Assembly: GCF_035920445.1 (NCBI RefSeq)
Contig: NZ_CP109162.1
Span: 4,774,001-4,838,000 of the forward strand
Source: Nocardia sp. NBC_01730
GTDB lineage: Bacteria; Actinomycetota; Actinomycetes; Mycobacteriales; Mycobacteriaceae
Length of the DNA: 64,000 nucleotides
Reading direction: 5' to 3'
The notes under the pieces are model-generated. The model was not told the DNA's origin. It worked only from the letters and a program-made list of their open reading frames with translations, and ran no database searches. Positions 16,176 through 24,924 of the stretch are shown here, piece by piece. The number at the start of each line of letters is the position of its first letter. Positions within the stretch are counted from its first letter, which is position 1. The position numbers and the translations under genes were made by a program.

Positions 16176-17551
16176 TGCCCGCCCCCCGTCTGCACGTCGA
16201 GCGCTTCAGTCACCCGCGCCCACCGCGGTGGACCTTGGGTGCGAGCACGGTGCGCCCCGGCCGGTATCTCACGGACCCGCATGTCGTGTTCATAGAGAAA
16301 GTAGTCGACTTGTTGGGTGTGCCGGGGCCGATCCAGCATGTGCCCGGTGTATCGCTGCTGGTCGGCGGCTATGACACGGTGCATCTCGTGCGGTGACGGC
16401 AACCGGTACCGGCCGACGGCGTAGGCGCCGATGAGGCGAGCCTGACATTCCACGAACGGAAACAGGGTCGGCGTCGCCTGAGCGAAGCCCGCGAAGACCA
16501 GATCGTCGATACCGGGCACGAACATCCGCTTGTACAGGTCGATCCGATTGTTCGGGGCGCTGACGAAATCGGAGTCGAAGAACGGGAAGCTGATGTTGTA
16601 TCCGGTGGCGTAGATGATGACGTCGAAGTCGTCGGAGGTCCCGTCCGCGAAGCGCACGGTTTCCCCGTCCAGCCGGGCGATATCGGGCTTGGGGATCACG
16701 TCGCCCGAGCCCAGCCGTAGTGGCAGTTCCACCGATTGCGTCGGATGCGCCTCGAAGAACTTGTGATTGGGCGTGGGCAGCCCGTACATCTCCGGCCGGC
16801 CCGCGGTGAGTGGTTGACCCCATTGCGCGATCTTGCGCTGCCATGAGAACGGAATGTAGGGGCTGGTGCGGTAGTACTTGTCGGCCGGGCGACCTGCGAT
16901 GTACTTCGGCACGATCCAGGCGCCGGACCGGGTGGATAGCGTCAGCTTGGTACCGAGCGCCTTCGACGACAGCTCGACCGCGATATCGGCGGCGCTGTTA
17001 CCGAGCCCCACGACGAGGATTCGCTGGTTGGTGAAGTCCAGCGGGGTTCGCGGATCGATGTAGTGGTGCGCGTGGAGTGTCTCGCCGGTGAACTCGCCCG
17101 GGAAGTCGGGATAGCGCGGGTCCCAGTGGTGGCCGTTGGCAACCACCAGCAAATCGAAGCGCCGGACCTCACCCTGCTCGGTCTCCAGTTCCCAACCGCC
17201 GTCGGGAAGGCGGCGGGCGTGCTCGACACTGTTCTCGAATTCGATTGCCCTGGTGAGATCGAACGCCGCGCAGTAGTCGTCGAGGTACTGCTTTATCTGC
17301 GTATGGTGCGGGAAGTCCGGATAGTCCTCCGGCATCGGGAAGTCCCGGAACGATAACTGATGCTTGGAGGTGTCGATGTGCAGCGAGCGGTAGGCGCTGC
17401 TGCGCCCATTCGGATTTCCGAACGCCCAGTTGCCGCCGACCCGGTCGGACGATTCGAAGCACACGTATGCCACGCCGTAGTCGTTGAGCATCTTGCCCGC
17501 GGTCAAACCGCTGATGCCGGCCCCGATGACCGCGGTCCGCGGTTGATACAT
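16172..17551 (-). CDS. Flavin-containing monooxygenase (FMO/Baeyer-Villiger-like)
   Basis: A 459-residue class B flavoprotein monooxygenase. The FAD-binding Rossmann motif VIGAGISGLTAGKM is at the N-terminus, a second dinucleotide motif for NADPH, VVGLGNSAADIAVEL, lies near residue 180, and the C-terminal IYATGYNISFPF region carries the conserved ATGY. The family inserts oxygen into ketones or oxidises N and S atoms. ATG 17551 is preceded by AAGGG. It forms an operon with the alpha/beta hydrolase and faces a TetR regulator whose perfect operator lies directly upstream. Confidence 0.9.
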   Translation of the reverse strand: MYQPRTAVIGAGISGLTAGKMLNDYGVAYVCFESSDRVGGNWAFGNPNGRSSAYRSLHIDTSKHQLSFRDFPMPEDYPDFPHHTQIKQYLDDYCAAFDLTRAIEFENSVEHARRLPDGGWELETEQGEVRRFDLLVVANGHHWDPRYPDFPGEFTGETLHAHHYIDPRTPLDFTNQRILVVGLGNSAADIAVELSSKALGTKLTLSTRSGAWIVPKYIAGRPADKYYRTSPYIPFSWQRKIAQWGQPLTAGRPEMYGLPTPNHKFFEAHPTQSVELPLRLGSGDVIPKPDIARLDGETVRFADGTSDDFDVIIYATGYNISFPFFDSDFVSAPNNRIDLYKRMFVPGIDDLVFAGFAQATPTLFPFVECQARLIGAYAVGRYRLPSPHEMHRVIAADQQRYTGHMLDRPRHTQQVDYFLYEHDMRVREIPAGAHRARTQGPPRWARVTEALDVQTGGGQ

Positions 17552-17572
17552 CCTCGATCCCTTCACGCCAGA

Positions 17573-17600
17573 TGTAGACAGATCACATATTCTGTCTACA
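17573..17600. promoter_or_regulatory. Perfect TetR-type operator palindrome
   Basis: TGTAGACAGA (17573-17582) and TCTGTCTACA (17591-17600) form a perfect 10-bp inverted repeat with an 8-bp spacer, 22 bp upstream of the monooxygenase start and in the divergent gap with the TetR gene at 17687. A weaker related pair (CAGATTCTCAGATCTG) follows at 17607-17622. The size and position fit a TetR-family dimer site controlling both directions. Confidence 0.78.
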
Positions 17601-17686
17601 GGTAGTCAGATTCTCAGATCTGTCCACTCCTTGCTAGGGTTTTCGCGAAACCCGGCGGTTCTGACGCTCTACCGAAAGCGAGGCGC

Positions 17687-18310
17687 GTGACCGAGGCACC
17701 GACGGCCACAGTGGTGGATCGACTACTCGACGCCGCCCAGAAGCTACTGGCCGGCAAGGGGATCCGCGCCACCACTGTCATCGAGGTCGCCGAGGAGGCC
17801 GGCGTCTCGCGCGCATGGCTGTACCGGCATTTCCCGGACAAGGTGGCACTGCTGGGTGCGGCGATCGTGCGGCTGACCGACACGTTCTGGAGCGACGCGA
17901 GGGCCGAACTCGACACCATCGGCACGTTCGCCGAGCAAGTCGCCGCAGGTGTCCGCATCGGGCGCGGCGCATACGACGACCCCGGTGCGCTGCTCATGCG
18001 ACTCCGCATCTCCGAACCGGACGAGTTCGCGGCGTGCGCGGGCGCCGGCGTCTCCGGCCTCGTGCCCGATCTCGCCGCCTTCTGGCGACCCTACGTCGAC
18101 GGCGCGGCGGCCCGCGGCGAGATCCACCCCGGCCATGACCTCGCCGAGGTCTCCGAGTGGGTGGCTCGGTTCCTGATCAGCCTCGGCACGGTGCCGGGCG
18201 AGACGATCGACCCCGACGACACCGCGGCAGTCCTGCGCTACGTGCGTCTTTACGTTCTGCCTGCGCTGCAGGCAAACCCGACGCTGCACGGCAATCGGTC
18301 AACCGACTGA
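17687..18310 (+). CDS. TetR-family transcriptional regulator
   Basis: A 207-residue regulator with an N-terminal TetR HTH (residues 10-60: LLDAAQKLLAGKGIRATTVIE, then AEEAGVSRAWLYRHFPDKVAL). The helical C-terminal ligand domain has no clear ligand signature. It is divergent from the monooxygenase-hydrolase operon and most likely represses it through the palindrome at 17573-17600. GTG start after GCGAGG. Confidence 0.9.
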   Translation: MTEAPTATVVDRLLDAAQKLLAGKGIRATTVIEVAEEAGVSRAWLYRHFPDKVALLGAAIVRLTDTFWSDARAELDTIGTFAEQVAAGVRIGRGAYDDPGALLMRLRISEPDEFAACAGAGVSGLVPDLAAFWRPYVDGAAARGEIHPGHDLAEVSEWVARFLISLGTVPGETIDPDDTAAVLRYVRLYVLPALQANPTLHGNRSTD

Positions 18311-18425
18311 CCAGCCACCTAGGCTCGCGGACAGGTCCTATCGCATTGTGGACGGAGAGCGCGGCGCTACGTACGAGCACGCTCTGATCACGGTCGGCCG
18401 GGCGACCGCAGTCCTACACGTCCGA

Positions 18426-19568
18426 TCAGACGACGGCGTACGGGTAGGCCGCGGCGCGGCCCTGGAACGACAGGATCCGCGGGTTCTGGACGCGGCCCTC
18501 GCGGATCTCGATCGCGCGCCGAACCGTCGCACTGCCGTCCCAGGCGTCGGGGCCGGCCATCACGATCGGCAGGTACTCCAGCAGCGCCTCAGAATTCTCC
18601 CAGGTGGCGGAGTTCCACAGGTATGAAGGGCTGTGGTCGACGCCGTAGTGGTACAGGTCGTCGCCGACAGTGAACATCGGGTCCGCGAACGACGTCGGAC
18701 GAGCCCACTCGAAGCCCATTCCCTCGTCACAGGAGACGTCGACGAACAGCGTTCCGCGTGGGAACAGGTGTAGATCCTCGTCCATTACGAACAGCAGCGG
18801 CTCCTCGGTGTCCTGCAGAATACAGTTGACGACCACGTCGTATTGGGCCAGCATCTCCGCCAGTGGTCCCGGTTCCGGCGCCTTCAGGGCGAGGGTTCGG
18901 CTCGGGTTTCCCGGGTCGCGCTCGAACTGCCGCATCCGCACCGACGCGAACGGCGAGGCAACCGCCGAGACGCTGCGCTGTGTCAGCACCGTCACGTCAC
19001 TGATCCCGAGCGCCGAGAGCGCGCGCACGGCGCCGCGGGCAGTGGCACCGAAACTGATAACGGCCGCCCGCAACCGCCGGCCATAATCCCCGGTGGAACC
19101 CCGCAGCTGTAGCGCGTGCAGGACCGAGCAGTAGCCGGCCAGCTCGTTGTTCTTGTGGAAGACGTGGAGACTGAAGTTCCCTTCCTTCGTCCAGTGGTTC
19201 ATCGCCTCCCATGCAATCAGGGTCAGGCCGCGATCGACTGCAAGCTGGGTCACCCGCGCGTCCTGTACGCAGTGCGGCCACCCCCACACGACCTGCCCGG
19301 GGCGCAGGTTCTCGAGGTCCTCCGCCAGCGGCTTCGGCAACAGCAGCACGTCGCACTCGGTGAACAACTCCTCGCGTGTACGGTGCCCGGCGACCAACGG
19401 CGCCAGCCGCTCATCGGAGTAGCCGAATCGGTCGCCGTAGCCACGCTCGAGGTAAACACGGCCGCGAAGACCCGAGTCGATCCGGTCGAAGTGCGCCGGG
19501 TGGATCGCCAGCCGATGCTCGTCCTCCTTGCGAGAGGTTGCGATGACGCCGATCGTTAGTTGTTTCAC
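18426..19568 (-). CDS. N5-(carboxyethyl)ornithine synthase-like dehydrogenase
   Basis: A 380-residue enzyme of the alanine dehydrogenase/transhydrogenase fold. The start TIGVIATSRKEDEHRLAIHP is the substrate-binding N-terminal domain. GWPHCVQD, AWEAMNHW, FHKNNELAGYCSVLHAL and the dinucleotide-binding region AAVISFGATARGAVRAL follow, then DVSCDEGMGFEWARPTSF and VDHSPSYLWNSATWE. It matches proteins annotated as N5-(carboxyethyl)ornithine synthases, which reductively join pyruvate to ornithine side-chain nitrogen with NADPH. The true substrate here is not certain. GTG 19568 is used; TTG 19571 is directly before it. No operon partner is evident. Confidence 0.75.
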   Translation of the reverse strand: MKQLTIGVIATSRKEDEHRLAIHPAHFDRIDSGLRGRVYLERGYGDRFGYSDERLAPLVAGHRTREELFTECDVLLLPKPLAEDLENLRPGQVVWGWPHCVQDARVTQLAVDRGLTLIAWEAMNHWTKEGNFSLHVFHKNNELAGYCSVLHALQLRGSTGDYGRRLRAAVISFGATARGAVRALSALGISDVTVLTQRSVSAVASPFASVRMRQFERDPGNPSRTLALKAPEPGPLAEMLAQYDVVVNCILQDTEEPLLFVMDEDLHLFPRGTLFVDVSCDEGMGFEWARPTSFADPMFTVGDDLYHYGVDHSPSYLWNSATWENSEALLEYLPIVMAGPDAWDGSATVRRAIEIREGRVQNPRILSFQGRAAAYPYAVV

Positions 19569-19778
19569 CAAATGAGCCTACGCATCGCTGAACGTGTTCG
19601 GGCGAGTCCAACCGGGGCACGTACAACATCCGCGTGACATTCGTGTTCGGGGCGGGGTGGCGAATCGACATCCGTATTCACGGGCCGACGAGCCCCCGGC
19701 ACTGGTACTCGGCTGCCGAGTACCACGGCACGCGGTGAAGGTTCCGCCGCGCGAACGAACTGGTCACGGCTTCCTCGT

Positions 19779-21596
19779 TCACATGCGGCGCGCTGTGCTT
19801 CCGCGCGCGATCGCCGAGCGGTTGGTGAGCCAGACGGGAGAGACCGTGGCGGGCGCGGCAGGCTCGTCGTCCGTGATCGGTACATGACTCTCGCCGGCGT
19901 AGTCCAAGTCGTGCGCAACGATCCGCGCGCGATCGATTCCCCACTCGGACGGTTCGTGATCGACGATCGGATGCGCGGACGCGTGCGCGGATTCCGGCCG
20001 GTCGGCCGCGTGCGGTGCCGTCGCGGTGCGGGTGGAGTCTCCGGTTTCGCGCGCGATCGGTGACGTGTCTTCGGCCGCGATCGGTGCGTCCTGCTCCAAA
20101 CGTGGCACGCGATCGGCTTCGCGCGCGATCAGTGCGCGATCGGTCGCGAGCTCGGTCAGTGCACGGTCGTCGGCCGCGCGCGCGGGGATCGGCTCCAGCA
20201 CGCCACGCGCGACCGACTCGTGGTACGCCCCTGCTGTCTCCGCGGGCACGACATGCTCGTCTTCCTCCGCTGAGGAAGCAGGCGCACTGCGTTCGCGCTC
20301 TACAGAATCGGAGCGCTCCGAGTGCACGATGGGCGCAGGCGCCGCCTGCCCGCTGATCTGTATATGGGCGAGCGTCTGCCGCAACGCCGCCTCCAACCGC
20401 GCATCCAGATGAGCCTCACCCGCATCAACCTCTGCAGACGCTTCCCGGCCGCTCGGCTCGGCCGCTGAGGTCGGCGTTGTGGCCAGCACCAGCTCGGTGA
20501 TCATCTGCTCGGACATCGCGGCAGCGGGGTCAGCGGTGGACGCCGCGATCTCGGCGGTGCGGTGTTCCGCGGTGGCAGCTGGAGCGCGCCGTTCGCGCTC
20601 CACATTGTCGACGGAATGCCGCACCGGGAAAGCCTTATCCGCGGCGACCTCCGTAGCGTCGGCCTGGTGCTCGGTAGCACCAGCGGGGTGCTCCGTAACG
20701 CGGTGAGCGGTCGTGGGCTGCGCGGTGAGGATGCTCGGCAAGATCTGGTTCCCGGCGCCGCCGACCTGTGTGAGCGCCGCGAGCCTGGCTTGGAGGTCTT
20801 CATGGTCGGGCACGGCAGCGGTCGCCTGCTCGATCGCGCGTCCGTATCGCTCGGCGACGAGCCGGTGAGTGACGAGCGCGACGCCGATCATGATCGGCGC
20901 GATCGCGTGGATCCCGATACCGGTCGCGTCGCCTACCTTGAAGTAGGGGAAGGTATTCAGCGCGATGCTCGCTGTCAGCAGAACGCCCTCGACGGTGTAG
21001 ATCTGCCACAGTCTGTCGATCACACCCCACTCGGCGGTATCGCCGGTGGACAGCATCAGCGCGACAAGTACCGCGCTGATCAAGGCTTCCAGGCCGTAGG
21101 ACAACCACCACATCGGGTTGGTCACGCCGCCGGTCGGCGCGATGTTCTGCTGCACGGTGACCGCGGAGAACAGCATCGAGAACGCGACGACACCGGCGAG
21201 TAGCCCCAGCACACGAGGTTTGCGCTGGTGCAGACGAGCCACTTTCGCGTGCGGGCTGCTGCTGCGTCGCTGCTCCCCGATCGCCTCCGCGGCTCGCAGT
21301 AGGTCCGCGGCTTCGCGTTCGGCCAACGCGGCCGCCGTGCGGCGCACCCGTTCCGCGGCATCAGCGGCCGCCTGGATACGTGCCCGGTGTTCGTAACGTT
21401 CGTGGTCACGCACGAGCTCGGCCAACTGGCGGGAGGCGGCGAGCTCACGCTCCGACAACGCTTCCAGCAGCGCTGGATCGTCCTGGTGCGCCAACCGCTC
21501 ATGCGCAATCTGCACCCGGTCCGGCAGCGCACCGGCCACCAAATCGTCCACCGGCGGCGCCGCGGCGGACGCGAGGGTCGTGAAACGACGGATCAT
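19779..21596 (-). CDS. Four-TM membrane protein with long disordered tail, possibly mobile-element-derived
   Basis: A 605-residue protein. The first ~120 residues are charged helices (HQDDPALLEALSERELAASR, then AERVRRTAAALAEREAAD). Four membrane segments follow at about 130-255 (LLAGVVAFSMLFSAVTVQ; WWLSYGLEALISAVLVALML; LLTASIALNTFPYF; IAPIMIGVALVTHRLV). The remaining ~330 residues are low-complexity, rich in Ala, Glu, Thr and Arg, with repeated VERER(R/S)APA and ATEHQADATE-like segments. The architecture recalls DUF2637/SpdB-like membrane proteins of actinomycete conjugative elements, but no transfer, replication or integrase gene lies nearby, so this is tentative. ATG 21596 follows GGAAAGG. 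Confidence 0.6.
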   Translation of the reverse strand: MIRRFTTLASAAAPPVDDLVAGALPDRVQIAHERLAHQDDPALLEALSERELAASRQLAELVRDHERYEHRARIQAAADAAERVRRTAAALAEREAADLLRAAEAIGEQRRSSSPHAKVARLHQRKPRVLGLLAGVVAFSMLFSAVTVQQNIAPTGGVTNPMWWLSYGLEALISAVLVALMLSTGDTAEWGVIDRLWQIYTVEGVLLTASIALNTFPYFKVGDATGIGIHAIAPIMIGVALVTHRLVAERYGRAIEQATAAVPDHEDLQARLAALTQVGGAGNQILPSILTAQPTTAHRVTEHPAGATEHQADATEVAADKAFPVRHSVDNVERERRAPAATAEHRTAEIAASTADPAAAMSEQMITELVLATTPTSAAEPSGREASAEVDAGEAHLDARLEAALRQTLAHIQISGQAAPAPIVHSERSDSVERERSAPASSAEEDEHVVPAETAGAYHESVARGVLEPIPARAADDRALTELATDRALIAREADRVPRLEQDAPIAAEDTSPIARETGDSTRTATAPHAADRPESAHASAHPIVDHEPSEWGIDRARIVAHDLDYAGESHVPITDDEPAAPATVSPVWLTNRSAIARGSTARRM

Positions 21597-21870
21597 CAGC
21601 AAGAACCTTTCCGACGAAGGAGTGTTCCAGACTCAGCGGGCCAGAACGACATCCGGCCGTCGACATCTATCCATCGAGCGCAACAACCCACCTCAGCCGC
21701 GACCGAGGATGCCGCTCAATTAGAACAGCGGCGCCGGAGAAGAGCACGCCGACCGCGAAACCGGCGATGACAACAGAAGTCGTCGGCGACGGTTGGCGTC
21801 TCAGACGTTGAAGCGGAACTCGCCCCGGTTCCGGCAGCCGCCAAGACCTCTGCGCGACAGTGCGAGCGGA

Positions 21871-22827
21871 CTACGCGATGAGTGCGCGGTGAGCGTCCTT
21901 GCCCCTGCCGGTACCGCCTGCTCGTGTCATCAGGCGAGCGATGGCCTCGGCAACCCGGCTCGGCTGCTCGAGTATCACCGAGTGACCGGCGCCTTCGACC
22001 ATCACGAAATCCGAGTACTCGACGGCGGCGGCCATCGCGACGGAATGCGACGGCGGCGTCATCAGGTCGGCGGAGCCGCACAGCACCAACGTCGGGATCT
22101 TCGAGAGAACAGCAAGCGCGTCTGTTTGGTCATAGACCATGAAGGCGCTTAAGAAGCTCGCCATCGTCACGATCGGCGTCTCGTTGTGCATCGCATTGGC
22201 AAGGGTGAGCACGCGAGCGCTGACCTTGCGATCGCCGAATTCGGCGGTACGGATGATCGGGGCGAAGACCTTGCAGCCCATGAGCTTTATGTGGTGCATC
22301 ACACCCGGGGCGCATCGGACAGCCGCCTGGAATACCGAAACGACCGGGTTGCGCAGGAGGCGGCCGAAGCCGGCGTCGGCAAGCCCGCTCGCAGCGGTCG
22401 CGATGAGTGCGACGCCGACGACGCGAGTGCCGATCTCGTGCGGGTTCTGGCTGGCGTAGGTCAGCACGGCCATGCCGCCCATCGAGTGGCCGACGAGGAC
22501 GACCGGCCCGGTAGGGGCGACAGCGTCGACAACAACCCGCAGATCGTAACCGAGCTGCTCGAGGTTGTAGGTTTGCCGGGATGCCGTGGAGGAGTCGCCG
22601 TGGCCGCGGTGGTCGTAGCAGACGACCCTGGCGCCACCGTATCGGCGCAGCAGCGCGTCGCGGACGTAAGTCCAGGACTCGGTGCGCAGGCAATGTCCGT
22701 GCAAGAGCACGACTGTGAGGTCCGCATTTCGTGGGCCGTATTCGCGAACCGCAAGTGCGACACCGTCTTCGGTCGAGACCGTGGCACGACGTTCTGCCAA
22801 GGTAACGATTGTGCGGGAGATCGACAT
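21871..22827 (-). CDS. Alpha/beta hydrolase
   Basis: A 318-residue alpha/beta hydrolase. The oxyanion-hole segment is VVLLHGHCLRTESW, then VVCYDHRGHGDSS, the nucleophile elbow LVGHSMGGMAVL, the acid in VLCGSADLMTPPSH and the catalytic His in EGAGHSVILEQP. The composition is that of an epoxide-hydrolase/lipase-like alpha/beta fold; the substrate is unknown. ATG 22827 has CGGAG 6 nt upstream; the extra N-terminal residues of the longer frame are not convincing. Confidence 0.85.
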   Translation of the reverse strand: MSISRTIVTLAERRATVSTEDGVALAVREYGPRNADLTVVLLHGHCLRTESWTYVRDALLRRYGGARVVCYDHRGHGDSSTASRQTYNLEQLGYDLRVVVDAVAPTGPVVLVGHSMGGMAVLTYASQNPHEIGTRVVGVALIATAASGLADAGFGRLLRNPVVSVFQAAVRCAPGVMHHIKLMGCKVFAPIIRTAEFGDRKVSARVLTLANAMHNETPIVTMASFLSAFMVYDQTDALAVLSKIPTLVLCGSADLMTPPSHSVAMAAAVEYSDFVMVEGAGHSVILEQPSRVAEAIARLMTRAGGTGRGKDAHRALIA

Positions 22828-22908
22828 CGGAGGCTCCGGTTCGCTGGCGGTGACTTGTCCAACTGTTCGCCGCATTTGTCGCCGGTATCAGGCCCCCGAG
22901 TGCTGGGG

Positions 22909-23187
22909 TCAGTCCCCCAAGGGGGAGCAAAACACCACCAAGGGTGAGGCCTGTTCGCCGATGGCGTACACGACCGGGAAATGGACCCGATTCAACGCAC
23001 GGCGCTGATCCTGCTCCAACAGTGCGGACATCCACGCGAGGATGGTGATGCGCTCGACGCCGGCGGACACCGCCCTGCGGGGCAGCTCGGGTCCGGTCTC
23101 GGCCACTCCGGCGGTCACGGTGATGTGCACCACCGCCAGAAAAGTGTTGGGCTTCCGCTCCTGCCTGCTCTGTCCAGCCCTGCCCAA
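22909..23187 (-). CDS. Hypothetical protein, uncertain
   Basis: An open frame of 92 codons with strongly G/C-biased third positions, as real genes here have, and a protein-like middle (TFLAVVHITVTAGVAETG, then RITILAWMSALLEQDQRRAL). I do not recognise the family. The TTG at 23187 is a weak start and its GGGAGG is too close, so the true start is unclear. It sits between a hydrolase gene and the frameshifted ychF-containing pseudogene and could be part of the same decayed region. Confidence 0.35.
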   Translation of the reverse strand: MGRAGQSRQERKPNTFLAVVHITVTAGVAETGPELPRRAVSAGVERITILAWMSALLEQDQRRALNRVHFPVVYAIGEQASPLVVFCSPLGD

Positions 23188-23268
23188 TGCCTCCCTGATC
23201 AGACCCGCGCCGAGGCAGATTATCGGTCGGCCCGCACGGCGGATGGTGACAGCATCCCTGCTGAGATC

Positions 23269-23879
23269 TCAGATCGCGACAACGAACTTCGGTGGGTCCG
23301 AGGTGAGTCCGGCGATCTCCACGAGGCCATCGACCGTGGCCCGCATCTGGGCGGGCATCGTCCCCAGCACCGTACGTCGAGCCCACAGCGGCCCGATCCA
23401 GTAGATGACCAACGCCACGATCAGGACCGCGGCGGTCCACCACAGCGCCGACCGCACCGCAGCGTCTCCGAATCCACCGGGGACACAGTCGGATCCGCCG
23501 GTCGCCGCCTGCCGATCATGGCGCGCACACGAGTACCGATCCCGGTCGTGGCGGCGTCGACCGCGTTGCCGGTCGCGTGGTCCGAAAGTTGTTCGACCAC
23601 CATCCAGAGCAGCGGTAGCACGAACGGCGCGACATCGGGAAGCCCGAAACGTACCGGTCCCCGCCATATGGCCGACTCCTCGTCCAGTTCGAGCAGCTCG
23701 GCTTCCACCTCGGCATCCAGGAACACCGAATCGGCCGGTGCTATGGAGGCTTTCAGTGCCGCGACCTCCGCCTCGTCGGTGAGCACCGACTCGTCGTCGG
23801 CGACGGACTTGCGGTCCTTCTTGACCTCGGCTTGCTTCTCCAGCCGCCGACTCATCCACGCGTGCTGCTGGAATGACAC
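23269..23879 (-). pseudogene. Chimeric remnant: piece of a ychF copy joined to a membrane-protein fragment, frameshifted
   Basis: From 23879 downward the frame reads LEKQAEVKKDRKSVAD and then DESVLTDEAEVAALKAS to ELLELDEESA. This matches residues 147-162 and 207-249 of the intact YchF encoded at 34339-35418, with 163-206 deleted. After ESAI the frame continues into unrelated sequence with a hydrophobic segment (VAPFVLPLLWMVVEQL). A shift near 23475-23485 moves coding to another frame carrying a second hydrophobic segment (LWWTAAVLIVALVIYWIG) and ending at 23269. The join and frameshift make a functional product unlikely, although sequencing error at the shift cannot be excluded. Confidence 0.65.
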
Positions 23880-24179
23880 GTTCGAGTCCCCTCGCCCGAC
23901 AGTTGCGACCGCTCACATGACTGGATTCTGACGCAGATGGAATCACTTCCGGGCGGTGCGAGTCGGTTGCGGTCGTCTGCGACTTCCACGTACGGCCAGG
24001 GGAAACGAGGGAATCTCAAAACAGCGTGAACCATCTTGCGGTGCGTCACGTGTCTCCTGATAAGCCCTCAGCAGTAGGGATACGGCATAGACGTTGTGTC
24101 AATAGCGTCGAGCGTCGTTCGAAGATCTTGCGCTACCCGCGTAACGCAAGACTGCACGTCAAGAAGAAGAGGTTTCTAC

Positions 24180-24584
24180 ATGATCAACGCCAAGAAGACA
24201 GTTGCCGTGTGTGCGAGCGTAATCGGAATCACTGCCGGGATGGCGGTATTCCTGCCCGCGACCGCGTCCGCGGCAACCTACGGTGGGCAGTGCGGCAAGG
24301 GATATGCCGTGATCGACTCGCGCGACCTCGACGGCGCCACCGCCTTCCTCACCTACAACGGTAAGACGAACTGCGTTGTCACCGTCCGAGACCAGCCAGG
24401 GAAACCCGTGCGGATGGGCGCCGGGCTGCGGCGGTCAGGGGTTAGTACCGACGTAGTCGTCGACGACGCCAAATACACCGAGTTCGCGGGTCCGGTGAAG
24501 GTCGACGCAAAGGGCGAATGCATCGACTGGGGCGGCCTCATCGGTGACGACCAGTCGCAGGTATTCCGAGTGCACTGCGGCTGA
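24180..24584 (+). CDS. Secreted SapA-like (spore-associated protein A) small protein
   Basis: A 134-residue exported protein. The Sec signal (MINAKKTVAVCASVIGITAG to ATASAA) is cleaved around residue 32. The mature part has YGGQCGKGYAVIDSRDLDG, TAFLTYNGKTNCVVTVRD, YTEFAGPVKVDAKGECIDW and a final VHCG. Its four cysteines (QCG, NCV, ECI, HCG) can form two disulphides. It matches the actinobacterial spore-associated protein A family; in non-sporulating genera its role is unknown. ATG 24180 has AAGAGG 7 nt upstream. It lies between two pieces of a broken ychF copy. Confidence 0.8.
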   Translation: MINAKKTVAVCASVIGITAGMAVFLPATASAATYGGQCGKGYAVIDSRDLDGATAFLTYNGKTNCVVTVRDQPGKPVRMGAGLRRSGVSTDVVVDDAKYTEFAGPVKVDAKGECIDWGGLIGDDQSQVFRVHCG

Positions 24585-24710
24585 ATGACATACCCACCCG
24601 ATGGATCGGGGCTGATCTCGACGTGGGCAGCTGGTCCCGTCTATTTCGCAACGCCGTGGCCTGACGCCCACGCCTCGCGAGCGGATTCCGATGCTCACTC
24701 GTTCGCCCAG

Positions 24711-24760
24711 TGGAATACTCACCCCTGCTCCCACCGAAAGGCGCAAGGGTGAGTATTCCA
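24711..24760. repeat. Perfect 14-bp inverted repeat in a 340-bp gene-free gap
   Basis: TGGAATACTCACCC (24711-24724) and GGGTGAGTATTCCA (24747-24760) are exact inverted copies around a 22-nt loop. They lie 130 bp after the SapA-like gene and could be its terminator, but the stem is AT-rich and there is no T-run. The rest of the 24585-24924 gap holds only the ychF scrap at 24841-24888. Confidence 0.7.
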
Positions 24761-24840
24761 TGTGTATGCCGCAGCTCTTCCCGAGCATTGGGGTGATCGT
24801 GCGGCATCCTCGCTGTTGATCGCAGGATGGCTGTTCGAGC

Positions 24841-24888
24841 GCCGACTCATCGGCGTCGAAGACATAAAGAAAAGGCGGTCCGACCAAA
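24841..24888 (-). pseudogene. Second fragment of a broken ychF copy
   Basis: Read on the minus strand this stretch encodes PPFLYVFDADESA, matching KPFLYVFNADESV of the intact YchF (residues 199-210). The DNA of the best part differs from the ychF gene at only about three of 27 positions. It falls in the portion deleted from the other fragment at 23269-23879 and lies about 1 kb away from it. It is too short to be a gene. Confidence 0.6.
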
Positions 24889-24924
24889 CATCGTCGTTCC
24901 TCGCCGTCGGGTGATCACCGCAGA

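Noticed and set aside
19779..21596. Integrated plasmid or prophage around the four-TM protein
   Set aside because: No integrase, replication, FtsK-like transfer or capsid genes and no tRNA or att repeats were found nearby.
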